DNA of 64,000 bases from Ampullaceana balthica (Eukaryota; Mollusca; Gastropoda; Lymnaeidae): positions 167,501-231,500 of the forward strand of contig CALYLW010000038.1 in NCBI GenBank assembly GCA_944989445.1, written 5' to 3'. Both the position numbers and the translations under genes were made by a program. This document shows, in pieces, positions 42,719-54,406 of this stretch. The notes under the pieces were generated by a model, which saw only the letters and a program-made list of their open reading frames with translations, was not told the DNA's origin and ran no database searches. Numbering within the stretch: the first letter of the stretch is position 1; each line of letters starts with the position of its first letter.

Positions 42719-43356
42719 CACAGTTTGGCACGTTTACATCTCGGCCACACGACTGTCTTCACGTGACGGTCAAAGCTGGGCGATAGAGCCCTTCCTCGTA
42801 GGGTTGTGTAATTTATAATAATATAGTTACGTTCAACATAACGTGTCGCATATCAATATACATAATCACTCCGTTATACAATGTAATAAATCCAGAATAT
42901 TGTCTACAACCGTGAAATATTTCAGAACATGAATTTACGGTGTTAGACTCATGTTAGACTTAGTTTCTGTTGTGATCTTTTGGAGGACTTATACGTTCAA
43001 TATTGATGTTACATACATTAGTCCAACATAAAATCACTCATCTGAGCGTAATCATGGATCTTGTGTCCCACCAATAGTTAATAAGTATAATTAAATTAAA
43101 TAAAGTGATTAAATGTACCATATAAACGTCAAAAATATTCAATAGGTGGTTTAATTCGTATCATTGTTCCGTACTGCCTTAGTGGATTATTCTATCAGGC
43201 ACTACTCTATTTGGTATTAATTTAGCAGTCATCTTGTAACGGGGCACTTTTCCACACAGTGTTTCGAAACATTTTTTGACACTGCCAAATTTCATGTTTT
43301 TAGCTTTTGCGAAGTCATTTCCTTTAGTCGAGGGACTAGTGCATGAAATAATAAGA
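42719..43356. other. Spacer, no gene seen
   Basis: No recognisable feature. Confidence 0.5.
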
Positions 43357-43852
43357 AAAACCCGTAAAAAACCAAGTTTTTGACTTTAAATCCTATATGT
43401 ACGAGAAGTAACTAAAAGAATGTTCATTATAATACGCAGTGCCAGACCATCCAGAAATACAAAATTGCAGTTGTGTCGTAAAACATGTTTAATATAATGC
43501 GCACCGATCAGGAATATGTTTATAAAAAGAGCTGTCAATAAAATACGCACCTTATTGCGCGACAGAAAGGTTGTTCAATATAATACGCACCGCGACGCTC
43601 TATCTCAAAAAATAGCATGATACATAGGAATAAATAAAATAATCTAAAAAATCAATAATTTAATTACGGTACATGCGATCGATCTGAAATTTTGATAAAT
43701 TGTTTTTATCATCGGTACGAAACTGCCTGCAAAATTTCAGCTCGCTATCTTGCGAGCAAGTGGGTTAAAAATCATTCAAACGTTTTGGCGACAAGGTCGG
43801 TCGGTCGGTCGGCCGCAGACACCACGAGTTAATATAAAGGATTTAAAAATCA
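43357..43852 (-). mobile_element. Dispersed repeat R1, complete copy
   Basis: On the minus strand it starts AAATCCTTTATATTAACTCG near 43845 and has GTGTCTGCGGCC with a GACC microsatellite. It carries the TCGCTATCTTGCGAGC block (inverse GCTCGCAAGATAGCGAGC, itself an inverted repeat), CGCATGTACCGTAATTAAAT and four GTGCGTATTATATT-like motifs. It ends in TAAAGTCAAAAACTTGGTTTTTTACGGG-type sequence at about 43360. Confidence 0.7.
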
Positions 43853-43978
43853 GGCCATGTGATCCAATCGGAGGATTAGGTTTCGTAAACATTAAATAGC
43901 AATACATCTGCAACAAATACATTCTGCAATAAATTCAAGATAAAAAGAACCAGTTTATGATTAATTTTTTGCAGAATG

Positions 43979-43980
<2 letters not shown>
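43853..43980. other. Short spacer
   Basis: TGCAATAAATTCAAGATAAA and the inverse-like TTTTTTGCAGAATGTATTTA flank it. No feature assigned. Confidence 0.4.

Positions 43981-44017
<37 letters not shown>
43981..44017. repeat. (TA)n microsatellite
   Basis: About 18 TA units. Confidence 0.97.
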
Positions 44018-44020
<3 letters not shown>

Positions 44021-44110
44021 GGCTGTTAACGATTTATTTAAATTTAATCGTTAACTTTTGACAAAATTAACGATTAATTAATCGTTAATTTCGATTAAAG
44101 CCAAAAATTA
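44018..44110. mobile_element. hAT-like terminus with perfect 26-bp palindrome
   Basis: TAGGGCTGTTAACGATT opens the segment, followed by ATCGTTAAC inversions. Positions 44065-44090 are a perfect palindrome built from AATTAACGATTAA and its inverse. The TAGGGCTG-CGATTAATCG style is seen at ends of some hAT MITEs. The matching far end was not found. Confidence 0.35.
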
Positions 44111-45099
44111 AAATTTATTATGTCATAAGTAACACTCATTAAACATTCTTGTTGAAAATTTAAATAACACTGGAATGTCTCCTTTATATGTAATCTTTTA
44201 ACCTTTTGCGCAAAAAGACAAGTGTGTTGACAGTATTTGGTTCAAGTGATGAGCGGGTCAAATTGACAATATAACCAGACGAGCTGAACAATCATTCACA
44301 TGGAACTGAAGTAACTGGTATGCACAAAAAGGTCTTGGCAATGAATGACATTATCGGGTATCGGTGTTCATTAAGTTTCAACAATTGAAGAAGGTTAATG
44401 GATTCAGGAACTTTCATCTCCATTTTGTTACGCGATAATTCATCAGAAGATCTATCGTCATTTTCTGTCTCTGAGCAAGACTCCATTACTGCCATGAGCT
44501 AAATACGCTTTTCATTTGGTTTCATAAATAGGCGAAGTGTTAGAACCATGGTAGGCAAACTTTATCAACATTTTGAACATTCCCGCCAGTCAATAGTTAA
44601 AAAAAAATAATATTACAGATCACATTTAAAGCATTTGAAATTTGTGATAAGTAAATTTTAAAAAAAAGTTCTGTTAATACTTAAACAGTTAGAGATTTTT
44701 AAATGCACTTGATGATGGCAAATGACTCAGTTACAGGAAAGGCTGGCGGAAAATGAGGTAAGATAATTAACAATGACCGACCGTCTCGGCAGGGGAGATG
44801 AGAAGCCTCTTAAGTGCAAGAGTTGTCTTCCCGGTATCAACATCCTAGACTCACAAACGACACGGAAAAGGCTTCCCTTCTGATCCCGAATGTCAAGGTC
44901 ACAACATGGAAGCCCGCCAGAATGGGAAGCTCTGACGTCACCAGGAAGATGACGCCGACGGCACAATGGAGACCACAATAAATGGAATTCTCTAGAGGGA
45001 GAGCCACTTCAGCAGTGGATGGTCAAAAAGTCTGAATACTGGGGCACAGTCGCTCTAGCACTGGGATATGGCGAGACGTCCTGCTGGTGGGGTAGTGAT
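44111..45099. other. Spacer, no gene confirmed
   Basis: Minus frames at 44292-44495 and 44727-44978 have no recognised domain or splice context. Confidence 0.45.
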
Positions 45100-45293
45100 A
45101 AAAACAACAACATATGCAAGTTCATTGGTCCGTGTGCAAATTGAAAAAAACGAACTCATATCCAGAGTTTGACAGCATCCATTTGTTTGTGCAATATTTG
45201 ACGAAATTCGCTGCACGGTAATTCCAAACTGCTGCGCGGCGTCGTTCAGATCTCTGTGTGGCCGCGCAGTCACGCAGCTTAAAAGGAACATTG
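45100..45293 (-). mobile_element. CAATGTTCC-type MITE, second copy, one end missing
   Basis: On the minus strand it begins CAATGTTCCTTTTAAGCTGC at 45293. It continues with GCGCGGCCACAC, CCGCGCAGCAGTTTGGAATT and CAATTTGCACACGGACCAAT, in the same order as 15101-15300. The final inverted end is not present at about 45100. Confidence 0.6.
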
Positions 45294-45332
45294 ATGCTAG
45301 AGATGGAGGTGACAAAATCTTATGCGGTTTGG

Positions 45333-45897
45333 AATGGAACAAAACATGACAGTGATGTGGTTACACAATACATGACAGTGATGTGGTGACACAAAACATG
45401 ACAGTGATGTGGTGACACAAAACATGACAGTGATGTGGTGACACAAAACATGAAAGTGATGTGGTGACAAAATACATGACAGTGATGTGGTGACACAAAA
45501 CATGACAGTGATGTGGTTACACAAAACATGACAGTGATGTGGTGACACAAAACATGACAGTGATGTGGTGACACAAAACATGACAGTGATGTGGTGACAC
45601 AAAACATGAAAGTGATGTGGTGACACAAAACATGACAGTGATGTGGTGACACAATACATGACAGTGATGTGGTGACACAAAACATGACAGTGATGTGGTT
45701 ACACAAAACATGACAGTGATGTGGTGACACAAAACATGACAGTGATGTAGTGACACAAAACATGACAGTGATGTGGTGACACAAATACATGACAGTGATG
45801 TGGTGACACAAAACATGACAGTGATGTGGTGACACAAAACATGACAGTGATGTGGTGACACAAAACATGACAGTGATGTGGATACACAAAACATGTG
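45333..45897. repeat. 26-bp minisatellite, about 21 copies
   Basis: The monomer is ACATGACAGTGATGTGGTGA plus CACAAA. Units at 45371 and 45397 are 26 bp apart. A single-base insertion (ACAAATACATG) lies near 45785. The minus-strand frames of up to 219 codons are repeat translations. Confidence 0.95.
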
Positions 45898-46378
45898 TCA
45901 GAGAGGAAGTGATAAGATCTTCCAGATTGGCAGTGACAAATTCTTCTGCTACTGAGGGAGTGACGAGTTCTTCTGTCATTTAGGGAGTGACAAGTTCTTA
46001 AGAAAGTTACCTGTCTTCTCTCCTTATGACAGTTACCAGTTCTTTTGTCCGTAAGACAGTTACCAGTTCTTCTCTCCTTAAGACAGTTACCAGTTCTTCT
46101 GTCCGTATGACAGTTACCAGTTCTTCTGTCCGTAAGACAGTTACCAGTTCTTCTGTCCGTAAGACAGTTGCCATTTCTTCTGTCCGTAAGACAGTTACCA
46201 GTTCTTCACTCCATATGACAGTTACCAGTTTTTCTGTCCGTAAGACAATGACCAGTTCTTCTGTCCTTAAGACAGTGACCAGTTCTTCCGTCCGTAAGAC
46301 AATGACCAGTTCTTCTGTCCGTAAGACAATGACCAGTTCTTCTGTTCGTAAGACAGTGACCAGTTCTTCTGTCTGCTA
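45898..46378. repeat. 27-bp minisatellite, about 13 clean copies plus diverged edge
   Basis: The monomer is GACAGTTACCAGTTCTTCTG plus TCCGTAA. Units at 46028 and 46055 are 27 bp apart. From 45898 to about 46027 only degenerate monomers (AGTGACGAGTTCTTCTGTCA, AGTGACAAGTTCTTAAG) connect it to the neighbouring 26-bp array. The plus frame of 117 codons is a nine-residue repeat translation. Confidence 0.93.
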
Positions 46379-47486
46379 GAGACACATTTTAACGTTACAT
46401 TGTCAATGAAAGGATCAAGTATCTCTATGAGATTCTTAAATGTGCGACCGCGGACTAGCACCGGTCCGTGTTACTAGTATTACTGGCCCATACAACGTGT
46501 CAAGAAACTAGAAACAGGGCCCTTCGTCCATCGACTCAAGACGTGTCTGAAAGTCATCTTTGAAAGAAATATTATACAGCATTAAAATACCATCCCGACC
46601 CCCAACGCCGAGAACGAAAGAAATGCCTGATTGTCCTTTTTTAGAAGAAAAAAAAGGAAGAAAAATAAAAGCTTTTCGTGGAAAAAATAAATCACACACA
46701 CACACACACAAAATAGCTCTAACCATTTCATAATTTCAAGAATTGGTTAACCAGCATCATGGATTATCTGGCAACGTTATGTCTCGATGCTAAGCTGGGA
46801 AAAAAATATGATGTGGATAATGGTACATAAAAGGCTTTGTGTCACCCAGTGTCCGTTTTTTTCTTAGGAAACTTGAGCGCCGTTTCACTGAACTGAAATT
46901 TTTCTGGAAGTAGTATGCTTGTAAACCACCCCCCCCACTCCTTCTACGAAACCGTTAAGTCTGTCTGACAACTGGTCTAATGGGCTGTTCTGTATTTTGA
47001 GCACCGGTAATTACTGACATTCCGTCGTCCGTCGAAATAAAACAAACAAATATTCTGTTTCCTTGTGCCATTTCCAATGAACATTTTTTAACAACCGAAA
47101 AGGATCTTTAAATCTCGGGGTCATATCTATTCAGTCTGTCATAAAGAATTATTATCTTAACTGCTCGAAGACACACGTACGTTTCATAGATTTAAAAAAA
47201 ATACAAGAAGAATATTTGTAAAAAAAACCAGAAGTGGTGTATTTTTGATTGTTTGTCAACGCTGTTCATGATATAAAGATAGTTAGTTGAAAACATTCCA
47301 TAGAGTAGCGTTGTATCTCATTGATTAGTGCTGCATCTTATAGAATGTTGTTCTAAATCATAGAGTAGTGTTGTAAACATTTTTATAGACGGGTACATTT
47401 AAGGAAAGTCATGTAAAATAACAAAAGTAAAGGAGACCCTTTCTCATATCGCTATACTGACAGCATCTCCGTAGAAATGGCACAAT
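46379..47486. other. Spacer, no gene seen
   Basis: A short CA microsatellite lies near 46690-46710. ATAGAGTAGTGTTGTA-type phrases at 47300-47370 are a weak local repeat. Nothing coding is recognised. Confidence 0.45.
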
Positions 47487-47550
47487 GTTGAGACACACAT
47501 AATGTTGAAACACACTCAGTGTTAAAACACTCTCAATGTTAAAACACACT
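47487..47550. repeat. 17-bp minisatellite, left segment
   Basis: Four monomers of the AACACACTCAATGTTGA type (TGTTGAGACACACATAATGT, TGAAACACACTCAGTG, TAAAACACTCTCAATG, TAAAACACAC). They are diverged but clearly the same family as the main array at 49609-50570, from which they are separated by the hAT element. Confidence 0.85.
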
Positions 47551-49608
47551 GACAAAACAATACTAATTTACAGTTTATTATTTACTAACTAATACCAGAT
47601 AAATTGGGGGATAAAACGTGATATTGTTGCGTTAATACAGAATACTGCAAAACTTGAAGTATCATTTATTATAAATAAAAACAATAGTGTCAATGTGTCA
47701 TACTCATTATCTCATACTTAACGATAGAAACTCACAAATAAAAGTAAATTTAAGTAACACTCAACCGATCCACTCATATGTCCTATATCAAAGGTTCAAA
47801 GCTTAACTTTTCTTGCTTTAATGTTTGCAAAATTGGTGATTATTTCATCGAAGTTAATTTGACTGGTACGTTCACTTTCGATGGAAAGAAGAGCTAGAGA
47901 TGATGTGCTTTGTTGACCTGACGTCGATCCCAAGTAATTTTTGAGTTTGCTGAAATTCCTTTCAGCAGTGGCTACTGTGGTTGGCATTGTAACATTGTAA
48001 GAAATATTTTTTAGCGCTCGTTCGATATTCCGGTACGATTCTTTGCATTCCCATGTAGCGAGAATATTTAGAAGATCTAAATGATATGTGTCATCGTGTT
48101 TTTTGTTTTGCAATAGTTCAATCATTTGGTGTTTAAAGCATTTTATTTTAATTATAAATTGCTCTTTATTTATTTCAGGATATTTGTCTGATAACAGAAC
48201 AGCTTTAGATTCTAAATCTGCCAGTGCAAAAGATTGGAACGCTTTGCCAGTCAGAAAGTTAAAGTCTTCTGCTATATTTTTCAGAGAAAGAAATCGTTTT
48301 TAACTGCATCATTATTGAATCAATGATTGCAAAAAAAAAGAAATTTTGAATTTATCCAAGTTAGGTCCTTCATCTTCAGTATGCTCTCCTGGCATTCGTT
48401 TTCGTTTTGCTTTCCCATTTTTGAACTGGCTCGATTTTCATTTTAATAAACATGACATTGATTTAATTTTGGCAAAAGATTTATAGATTTCGTTAGTTAT
48501 TAGATCTTCAAAGTCATATAAAAGTCCTTTTGCTAACAACGATGATCGATAAATATCCTCGACTTTTTTTGTGTTGCTAAATCGGCTTTGTTTAATTTTT
48601 CCAATATCAAATTCCAAATAGTTATAAACGCAATGAACTTGTAAATATTGATTTTACTTTGCAATAATTTAGCAACCGATAATGCGTCACCAAGTAAGTG
48701 ATTACCCTTCATTTCAATTAATACTAAAATAATTTGCTCCAGTTGCTCTTATACAGCACCTAGAGCATTTGCTTTGGAGCACCATCTTGCGTTCGTATGT
48801 TTCTTTAGGCTGATTTCAGTGACTGGGTATATTTTTCCCCATCTACTAGTTGATGAGGAGAAAAAATTGTACAATTCCTGTATAGTTCCGAAAAATGTCA
48901 CAACATCTGCATCAATGCTGGCCGATTGCACGCCTACCAAATTAAGACTATGTGCAGAACATGGGATATACCGAGCAAGTGGGTTCTCTTTTTGAAGTTT
49001 GGCTTGAATTCCCTTGTACTTCCCTGCCACTTTGACCCCATTATCATAACCTTTGCCACATACATCTTCAAGTGATAAACCATTTTGAATTAATGTTGCT
49101 TTAATTTCCAAGGCAATTCCTTCTACTGTTTTTTTTTCTGTTTTGTTTATGAAACCAACGAACCTCTCTTCAATGGTATATTCTTTACCTGACAATTTTA
49201 AGTACCGAATAATTTCAGTTACTTGGTCTTTGTGAGATACATCCGGAGTGCTATCAAATATTATACTTATACTCTACTATTTAGCTTCTTGAATTTCTTT
49301 TATTATTTCACTTTGTACTTTCGCTGATAACAAATTAATACGTTCATTCTGGATTGTTGGCGACAAATAGCTATAGTGTGATTTTTAATATACGATTCAC
49401 TGGAATTTTTTTAACCAACATCAAACTGACTCACAAATTTTATCAGATTCAAAGATATAGCTCCATTTTGTTCGTGTCCACGAAAAGCTAAGTTGTTTTC
49501 AGCAGAAAACAATATACATTTTAATATAAAAATTAGAGATTTAGTGGCGCCCTTTTGAGCTGGCGTCCTTGGCAACTGCCCCAATGCCAACCCGTTGTTA
49601 CGCCACTG
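47551..49608 (-). mobile_element. Decayed hAT transposon inserted in the 17-bp minisatellite
   Basis: The minus-strand 5' terminus at 49608 reads CAGTGGCGTAACAACGGGTT, a hAT-style CAG terminus. The element carries a broken transposase gene (47799-49530). It is bordered on both sides by the same 17-bp repeat. The expected second CAG terminus near 47551 is not recognisable, so that end may be eroded or deleted. The candidate flanks GTTAAAAC and GGTGAAAC match at 6 of 8 positions. Confidence 0.7.
47799..49530 (-). pseudogene. hAT transposase pseudogene (DUF4371/ZMYM1-like)
   Basis: Read on the minus strand, pieces in several frames follow the order of a ZMYM1-like hAT transposase. LAFRGHEQNGAISLNLIKF (about 49410-49500) is the N-terminal DUF4371-like part. 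SISIIFDSTPDVSHKDQVTE (about 49220-49285) carries the first catalytic Asp. The 148-codon frame 48749-49195 contains CGKGYDNGVKVAGKYKG with the second Asp, the PCSAHSLNLV Cys-His motif and HTNARWCSKA. KRKRMPGEHTEDEGP lies near 48390. The frame 47796-48125 ends with the dimerisation region TVATAERNFSKLKNYLGSTS and SSLALLSIE, including the conserved Glu. Two adjacent stops near 49280, further stops at 48125-48745 and frame changes show it is dead. It catalysed cut-and-paste transposition in its live form. Confidence 0.88.
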
Positions 49609-50570
49609 GGTGAAACACACACAATGTTGAGACACACTCAATGTTGAAACACACTCAATGTTAAGACACACTCAATGTTGAGACACACATAATTCTGAAA
49701 CACACTCAATGTTGAAACACACTCAATGTTGAGATACGCATAATTTTGAAACACACTCAATGTTGAAACAAACTCAATGTTGAAACACACTCAATGTTGA
49801 AACACACTCAATGTTGGAACACACTCAATGTTGAAACACACTCAATGTTGAGACACACTCAATGTTGAAACACACTCAATGTTAATACACACTCAATGTT
49901 GAGACACACATAATTCTGAAACACACTCAATGTTGAAACACACTCAATGTTGAGACACGCATAATTTTGAAACACACTCAATGTTGAAACACACTCAATG
50001 TTGAGACACACTCAATGTTGAAACACACTCAATGTTGAAACACACTCAATGTTGAGACACACATAATTCTGAAACACACTCAATGTTGAAACACACTCAA
50101 TGTTGAGACACGCATAATTTTGAAACACACTCAATGTTGAAACACACTCAATGTTGAAACACACTCAATGTTGAAACACACTCAATGTTGAAACACACTC
50201 AATGTTGAAACACACTCAATGTTGAGACACACTCAATGTTGAAACACACTCAATGTTGCAACACACTCAATGTTGAGACACACATAATTCTGAAACACAC
50301 TCAATGTTGAAACACACTCAATGTTGAGACACACATAATTCTGAAACACACTCAATTTTGAAACACACTCAATGTTGAGACACACATAATTCTGAAACAC
50401 ACTCAATGTTGAAACACACTCAATGTTGAAACACACTCAATGTTGAAACACACTCAATGTTGAAACACACTCAATGTTGAAACACACTCAATGTTGAAAC
50501 ACTAATGATGTTGAAACACAGCCAATTTTGAAACACACACAATGTTGAAATACAACAAATTTCGGAACAC
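49609..50570. repeat. 17-bp minisatellite, main segment, with higher-order pattern
   Basis: About 55 monomers of AAACACACTCAATGTTG. A variant, AGACACACATAATTCTG, starts at 49681, 49902, 50055, 50276, 50327 and 50378. The intervals 221, 153, 221, 51 and 51 bp are all multiples of 17. A third form, AGACACGCATAATTTTG, follows it by three monomers. Monomers degrade after about 50500. The 67-codon cysteine-valine frame is an artefact. Confidence 0.95.
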
Positions 50571-50680
50571 TAAAGATTTTGAATCAACCTAGTTGCTGCA
50601 TAACACATCTAGAGAGAAACAAATATACAACATACCACAATAATTATACCTCATGGCATGCTGACTCACACATGGAAAAA
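50571..50680. other. Short spacer
   Basis: No feature recognised. Confidence 0.5.
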
Positions 50681-50981
50681 GACACAGCAGTGAGGGAGAG
50701 AGAAAAAGAGAGAGAGAGAACAGATAAATAGATAGAAGACGGAGAGAGGCAGAGAGAAAGAGAAGCGCACTGACTCATATATCCTGAAAGAGACAGGAGA
50801 AAGGGAGAGAGAGAGGGGGGGGAAGCAGAGATAGAGAGAGAGAGAGGGGGGAATGCATAGATAGATAGAGAGAGAGAGAGAGAGTAAAGCAGAGAGAGAG
50901 GGGGGATAGCAGAGAGAAATAGAAAGAGAGAGAGAGAGTAAAGCAGAGAGAAAGGGGGGAAGCAGAGAGAGAGAGGATAGC

Positions 50982-51022
<41 letters not shown>

Positions 51023-51062
51023 GAAAGAGAGAGAAAGAGAGAGAGAGAAACACACACACATA
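50681..51062. repeat. GA-rich microsatellite (GAGA, GGGGGA, AGCAGA interruptions)
   Basis: A purine tract of about 380 bp, with a semi-regular AAAGCAGAGAGAAAGGGGGG phrase repeating near 50885, 50940 and 50965. Ends with a short CACACA run. Serine-leucine frames on the minus strand are artefacts. Confidence 0.95.
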
Positions 51063-52454
51063 CGCACACAGAAACCCATACAGCATTCATTGAAATAGTA
51101 GAGCCTTTAAAAAAAAGAAAAGCCGTGCCCAGCCAATAGCCGAAGCTGGCTCATGTGAGGTTATCTGATATTGAAAGAGCAACAGCGCAAACCCATTTTT
51201 ATGATTTAAAGATATTTTTTTCTGGAGTTTTCAAAATTCCGCAAAATTCCCATATGGCGGCCCAATTTTTCATTAGTTTTAAAGGGACAACAAATGGGCG
51301 CTATCCAGCTCGGCTCTCTCTGGGAACCCGTACATTAAGGAAGAAAAAAATATTCAATAGCTAGTATCACAAATAAGAGTTAGCTGCCCCATGAAATCCC
51401 TCGGGGTCAGAGGTCGACACCGGAACACGCCGGAATCCATTGCTATGCAAATGCATGGGCTAGTAATCTGGGATAGAAATTCGTGTCTCCTAGAGTTATC
51501 GGTCCTTGTCCACACCCACCCCAATGGACAAAGGCGGAAATCCCACAGTAGTTAGTGTGAGAATAAATTATTTCCCCCTATGGTAAGCCAAGGAGTATAT
51601 ACGTATTGGTGTCATTCAATCTTGACTCACAAATCATGACTTACTGTTACTTAATTCACAGAGTCACAACTTTAATCTAAACTCCACTCGACATTGAATT
51701 TAACAGACATTTTTTTTATTTAGAAAGAAAAAAGAAACCGAGATGAGAAAGTCGAAATGATTAGAGCAGAGCATGGATCGATGTTAGAAATTTTAACATG
51801 GCCTTCCCAGGATATTTTAACATGGCTGTTTAACGTGGCTATCAGAGGATTTTTAAAAAGGTTTTTTTTTACGCGGAATTCAGATGATATTTTGACAAAG
51901 TTTTTTACGGGGGTTGAGAGGATATTTTAACGTGGCTTTTTAACGTGGCCTCTAAAGATTTTATTTATACCATTGTTAGATGAAGTACATTCCTCTGTTT
52001 CTAAAGATAATTTTGGATTTTTATTTTAACTGGACCCCGGATCCATCAGCCTTTTTTTCCTTTGTACCTTGAATCGAATAGAATTACCAAATTCTGGGAG
52101 CAATATGTTAAATTGCAGTCATACATCACAACAAAAGAAAACATTGTCATTAATGCTTATCTTGCAATTGGGGTAATTTAGATCAAACAACGTTAACGTA
52201 TTCTCGTATTGACTGGGACCTTTCGTTCTGTACTCCAGGGCGAAACTTGTTAGAGTGAGTTATAGGCGCTGTGGGGTTTATGTTTAATATTATATAGATA
52301 TGACATTGGAGTCTGGAAAAAAACAACGCACTTTGGAGATATTGCCTGGCTAAAATGAATTGGAAGTACGTTAACTTCGTCCACGCCATCCCAATCATAC
52401 ATTCCCATATAATGTTTAATATTCAAAACGTTAGGTACTAACACTTCTGTGGAA
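51063..52454. other. Spacer with a degenerate repeat
   Basis: At 51785-51965 the phrase AGGATATTTTAACATGGCT and TTTTTAACGTGGC recurs three to four times in diverged form, probably an old tandem repeat. Frames at 51155-51364 and 52183-52495 are not supported as genes. Confidence 0.4.
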
Positions 52455-53463
52455 TCTATACTAATAAAACGTAAAGCCCCGACTGACTCATACACTCATT
52501 ACCAATTCTCCAACTTCCCGTGAAGTAAGAAGCACGGCACTTTGGGAAGATATTGAGTACATTACGCGATGGTAGCCGGAAATTAGTTTTTAAAAATTAC
52601 CACTCATTGGGAGCCGGAGGCCCAAATGTAATCCCCTTGCCCCCCCCTTTTTTTGGAGCTATATAAAAATTATTATAAAAATTGACTACTATGTAAATGG
52701 ATTGATATTTACCAAACCTGCCTTTTTAAAGTGTGAGGGCCGTATTAAAATACTATAGGGCATTTAACTGCTCATGTTAATTACTTCTAGGCTGGAGTAC
52801 CAAAATCTTTTTAAAAAATATATATATATAAAAACACTCAAGACTTAATTCCCCATTCGATTTTAGGCGATCTTGACAAATATTGACACATATCTATCTC
52901 CATCATAGTCCAGACTGAAATCAACAGGTGTTTTGAACTTTACATCTTGCACCGATAAGGCCATGGGGCCATTGGTGTCGATTTTGCTTATATAATCTAT
53001 TTTTTTTAAAAAAATATTTTATTCATCCGATCGCCATGCAACTTTAGGAAGTTGTTAAGAATATTCCCGCGAAGGGTTATGGCTACAATGGGTTGCTCTT
53101 GATCAAACTTGGTACATAAGAACTTGATTTAAAAACTATAGGGCACTGAAACACTGATGTCCAAAAGTTAAGCAGGTTTAATTTCGAAATTCTACAATTC
53201 ACAGTCGACAATCTTCATCATGTTAAATTTTTTAAATTGTACGTCCCCACCTTCACGAAATTTGCTATACGGCCGTACTGGACAAACCGAGACCGATGAA
53301 TGTGCTTATTTCGGTGGTACGACGCCAAATTCGATCGCCTTATTGAACTTTCCACCAGTCTTTGTTACATATGGGCCCATCTTTAAGACATTTGGTACGC
53401 GGGATCCGAACGCTAACTGAATAAGCTACTACTTCGCCGCTTCAAACGCGGGTATATTGCTAG
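52455..53463 (+). mobile_element. Non-autonomous Helitron
   Basis: The 5' end is TCTATACTAATAAAACGTAA directly after an A. The 3' end is GGTATATTGCTAG directly before a T. A hairpin (CCGC 53437-53440, 7-nt loop, GCGG 53448-53451) lies 12 nt before the terminus. TC at the start, CTAG at the end, a hairpin close to it and insertion between A and T with no target duplication are the Helitron signature. The 1009-bp body has no Rep/helicase coding. The 66-codon frame inside (53220-53420) is not a gene. The phrase CCAACTTCCCGTGAAGTAAG near 52509 is a repeat-like body segment. Confidence 0.75.
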
Positions 53464-54406
53464 TATTTGATGAATTAACTCAGCTAGTGCTGAAACTCTA
53501 TTCAATATTTTACCTATAAAAAAATTATCCTAAATTACCATCTGATATATTTTCTATTGGAATAAAAATCTCAACTAATGGGAACTAAATGATTGTTTGA
53601 TTATTTTTTTTACATCACTTTATAATGTATGCCCAATTAAAGACATCATGCACATTTCTTTTTTTTCTTACACAAACGTCTCATTACAATCCTTTCTTAC
53701 ATTTCTTACTCCGAACAGCCGTTATATTCCCACGTCAATTCCAAACAATCTTTAAAAAAAACGCAACTTTCATATCTATCATTGTTCCTCTTACACCCAC
53801 GAACCCTTGTAACTCTCGTTACTCTTGGCACGACACACACCGTCTATTTATTATTCCCCCTTGAACCTCTCTTTCGCCTGGTCACGAGACAATGAGAACC
53901 TCAATGGGACACCTGATCAAATGGCTGTCAGCTTTGACGAATGATCGAACGGGACGGATTTAACGTGGAAGGGTGCTCGCTTACAGAAATGACCCTTACT
54001 GTTTCCTCCCGTGTTTCCACGTGATAAACGGATATGAGTTCCGTTTTAAGCCATAAAGCCCAAGAGAAGAGAGAAACGAAGAAGGAAGATGTGATTTAAA
54101 GACCCGTAAAAGGACACACATATTTTACTTTTTAAACTGATTGGAAGCATCGATTTGTGTCTTTCAAATGCAGATTTTGTCATGGAAAAGAAAATCTGTG
54201 ACATAAATCAGAGTCGTATCGGACACACACACACACACACAAAAAAAAACAAAAAAAAACAGCAACAAAACAATGACGTAACGAAATGGCTTAGTACTGT
54301 TGATGAAAGAGGAAATGTTGCACTGCAACTAACAATAATTGTACGTCCAACAGGCTTAATGACTTTGACCTACGTTATACTCAGTAAGCACTATTCCACG
54401 GGATAG
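53464..54406. other. Spacer, no gene seen
   Basis: No recognisable feature. Short CA and poly-A runs lie near 54230-54260. Confidence 0.5.

Noticed and set aside
45297..45979. Cysteine-histidine repeat frames of up to 219 codons resembling zinc-finger spacing
   Set aside because: Translation of the 26-bp minisatellite. No zinc-finger consensus.
48088..48303. 71-codon plus frame with a WNALP phrase as a LINE fragment
   Set aside because: It lies antisense inside the hAT pseudogene, has no further LINE motifs and no tail.
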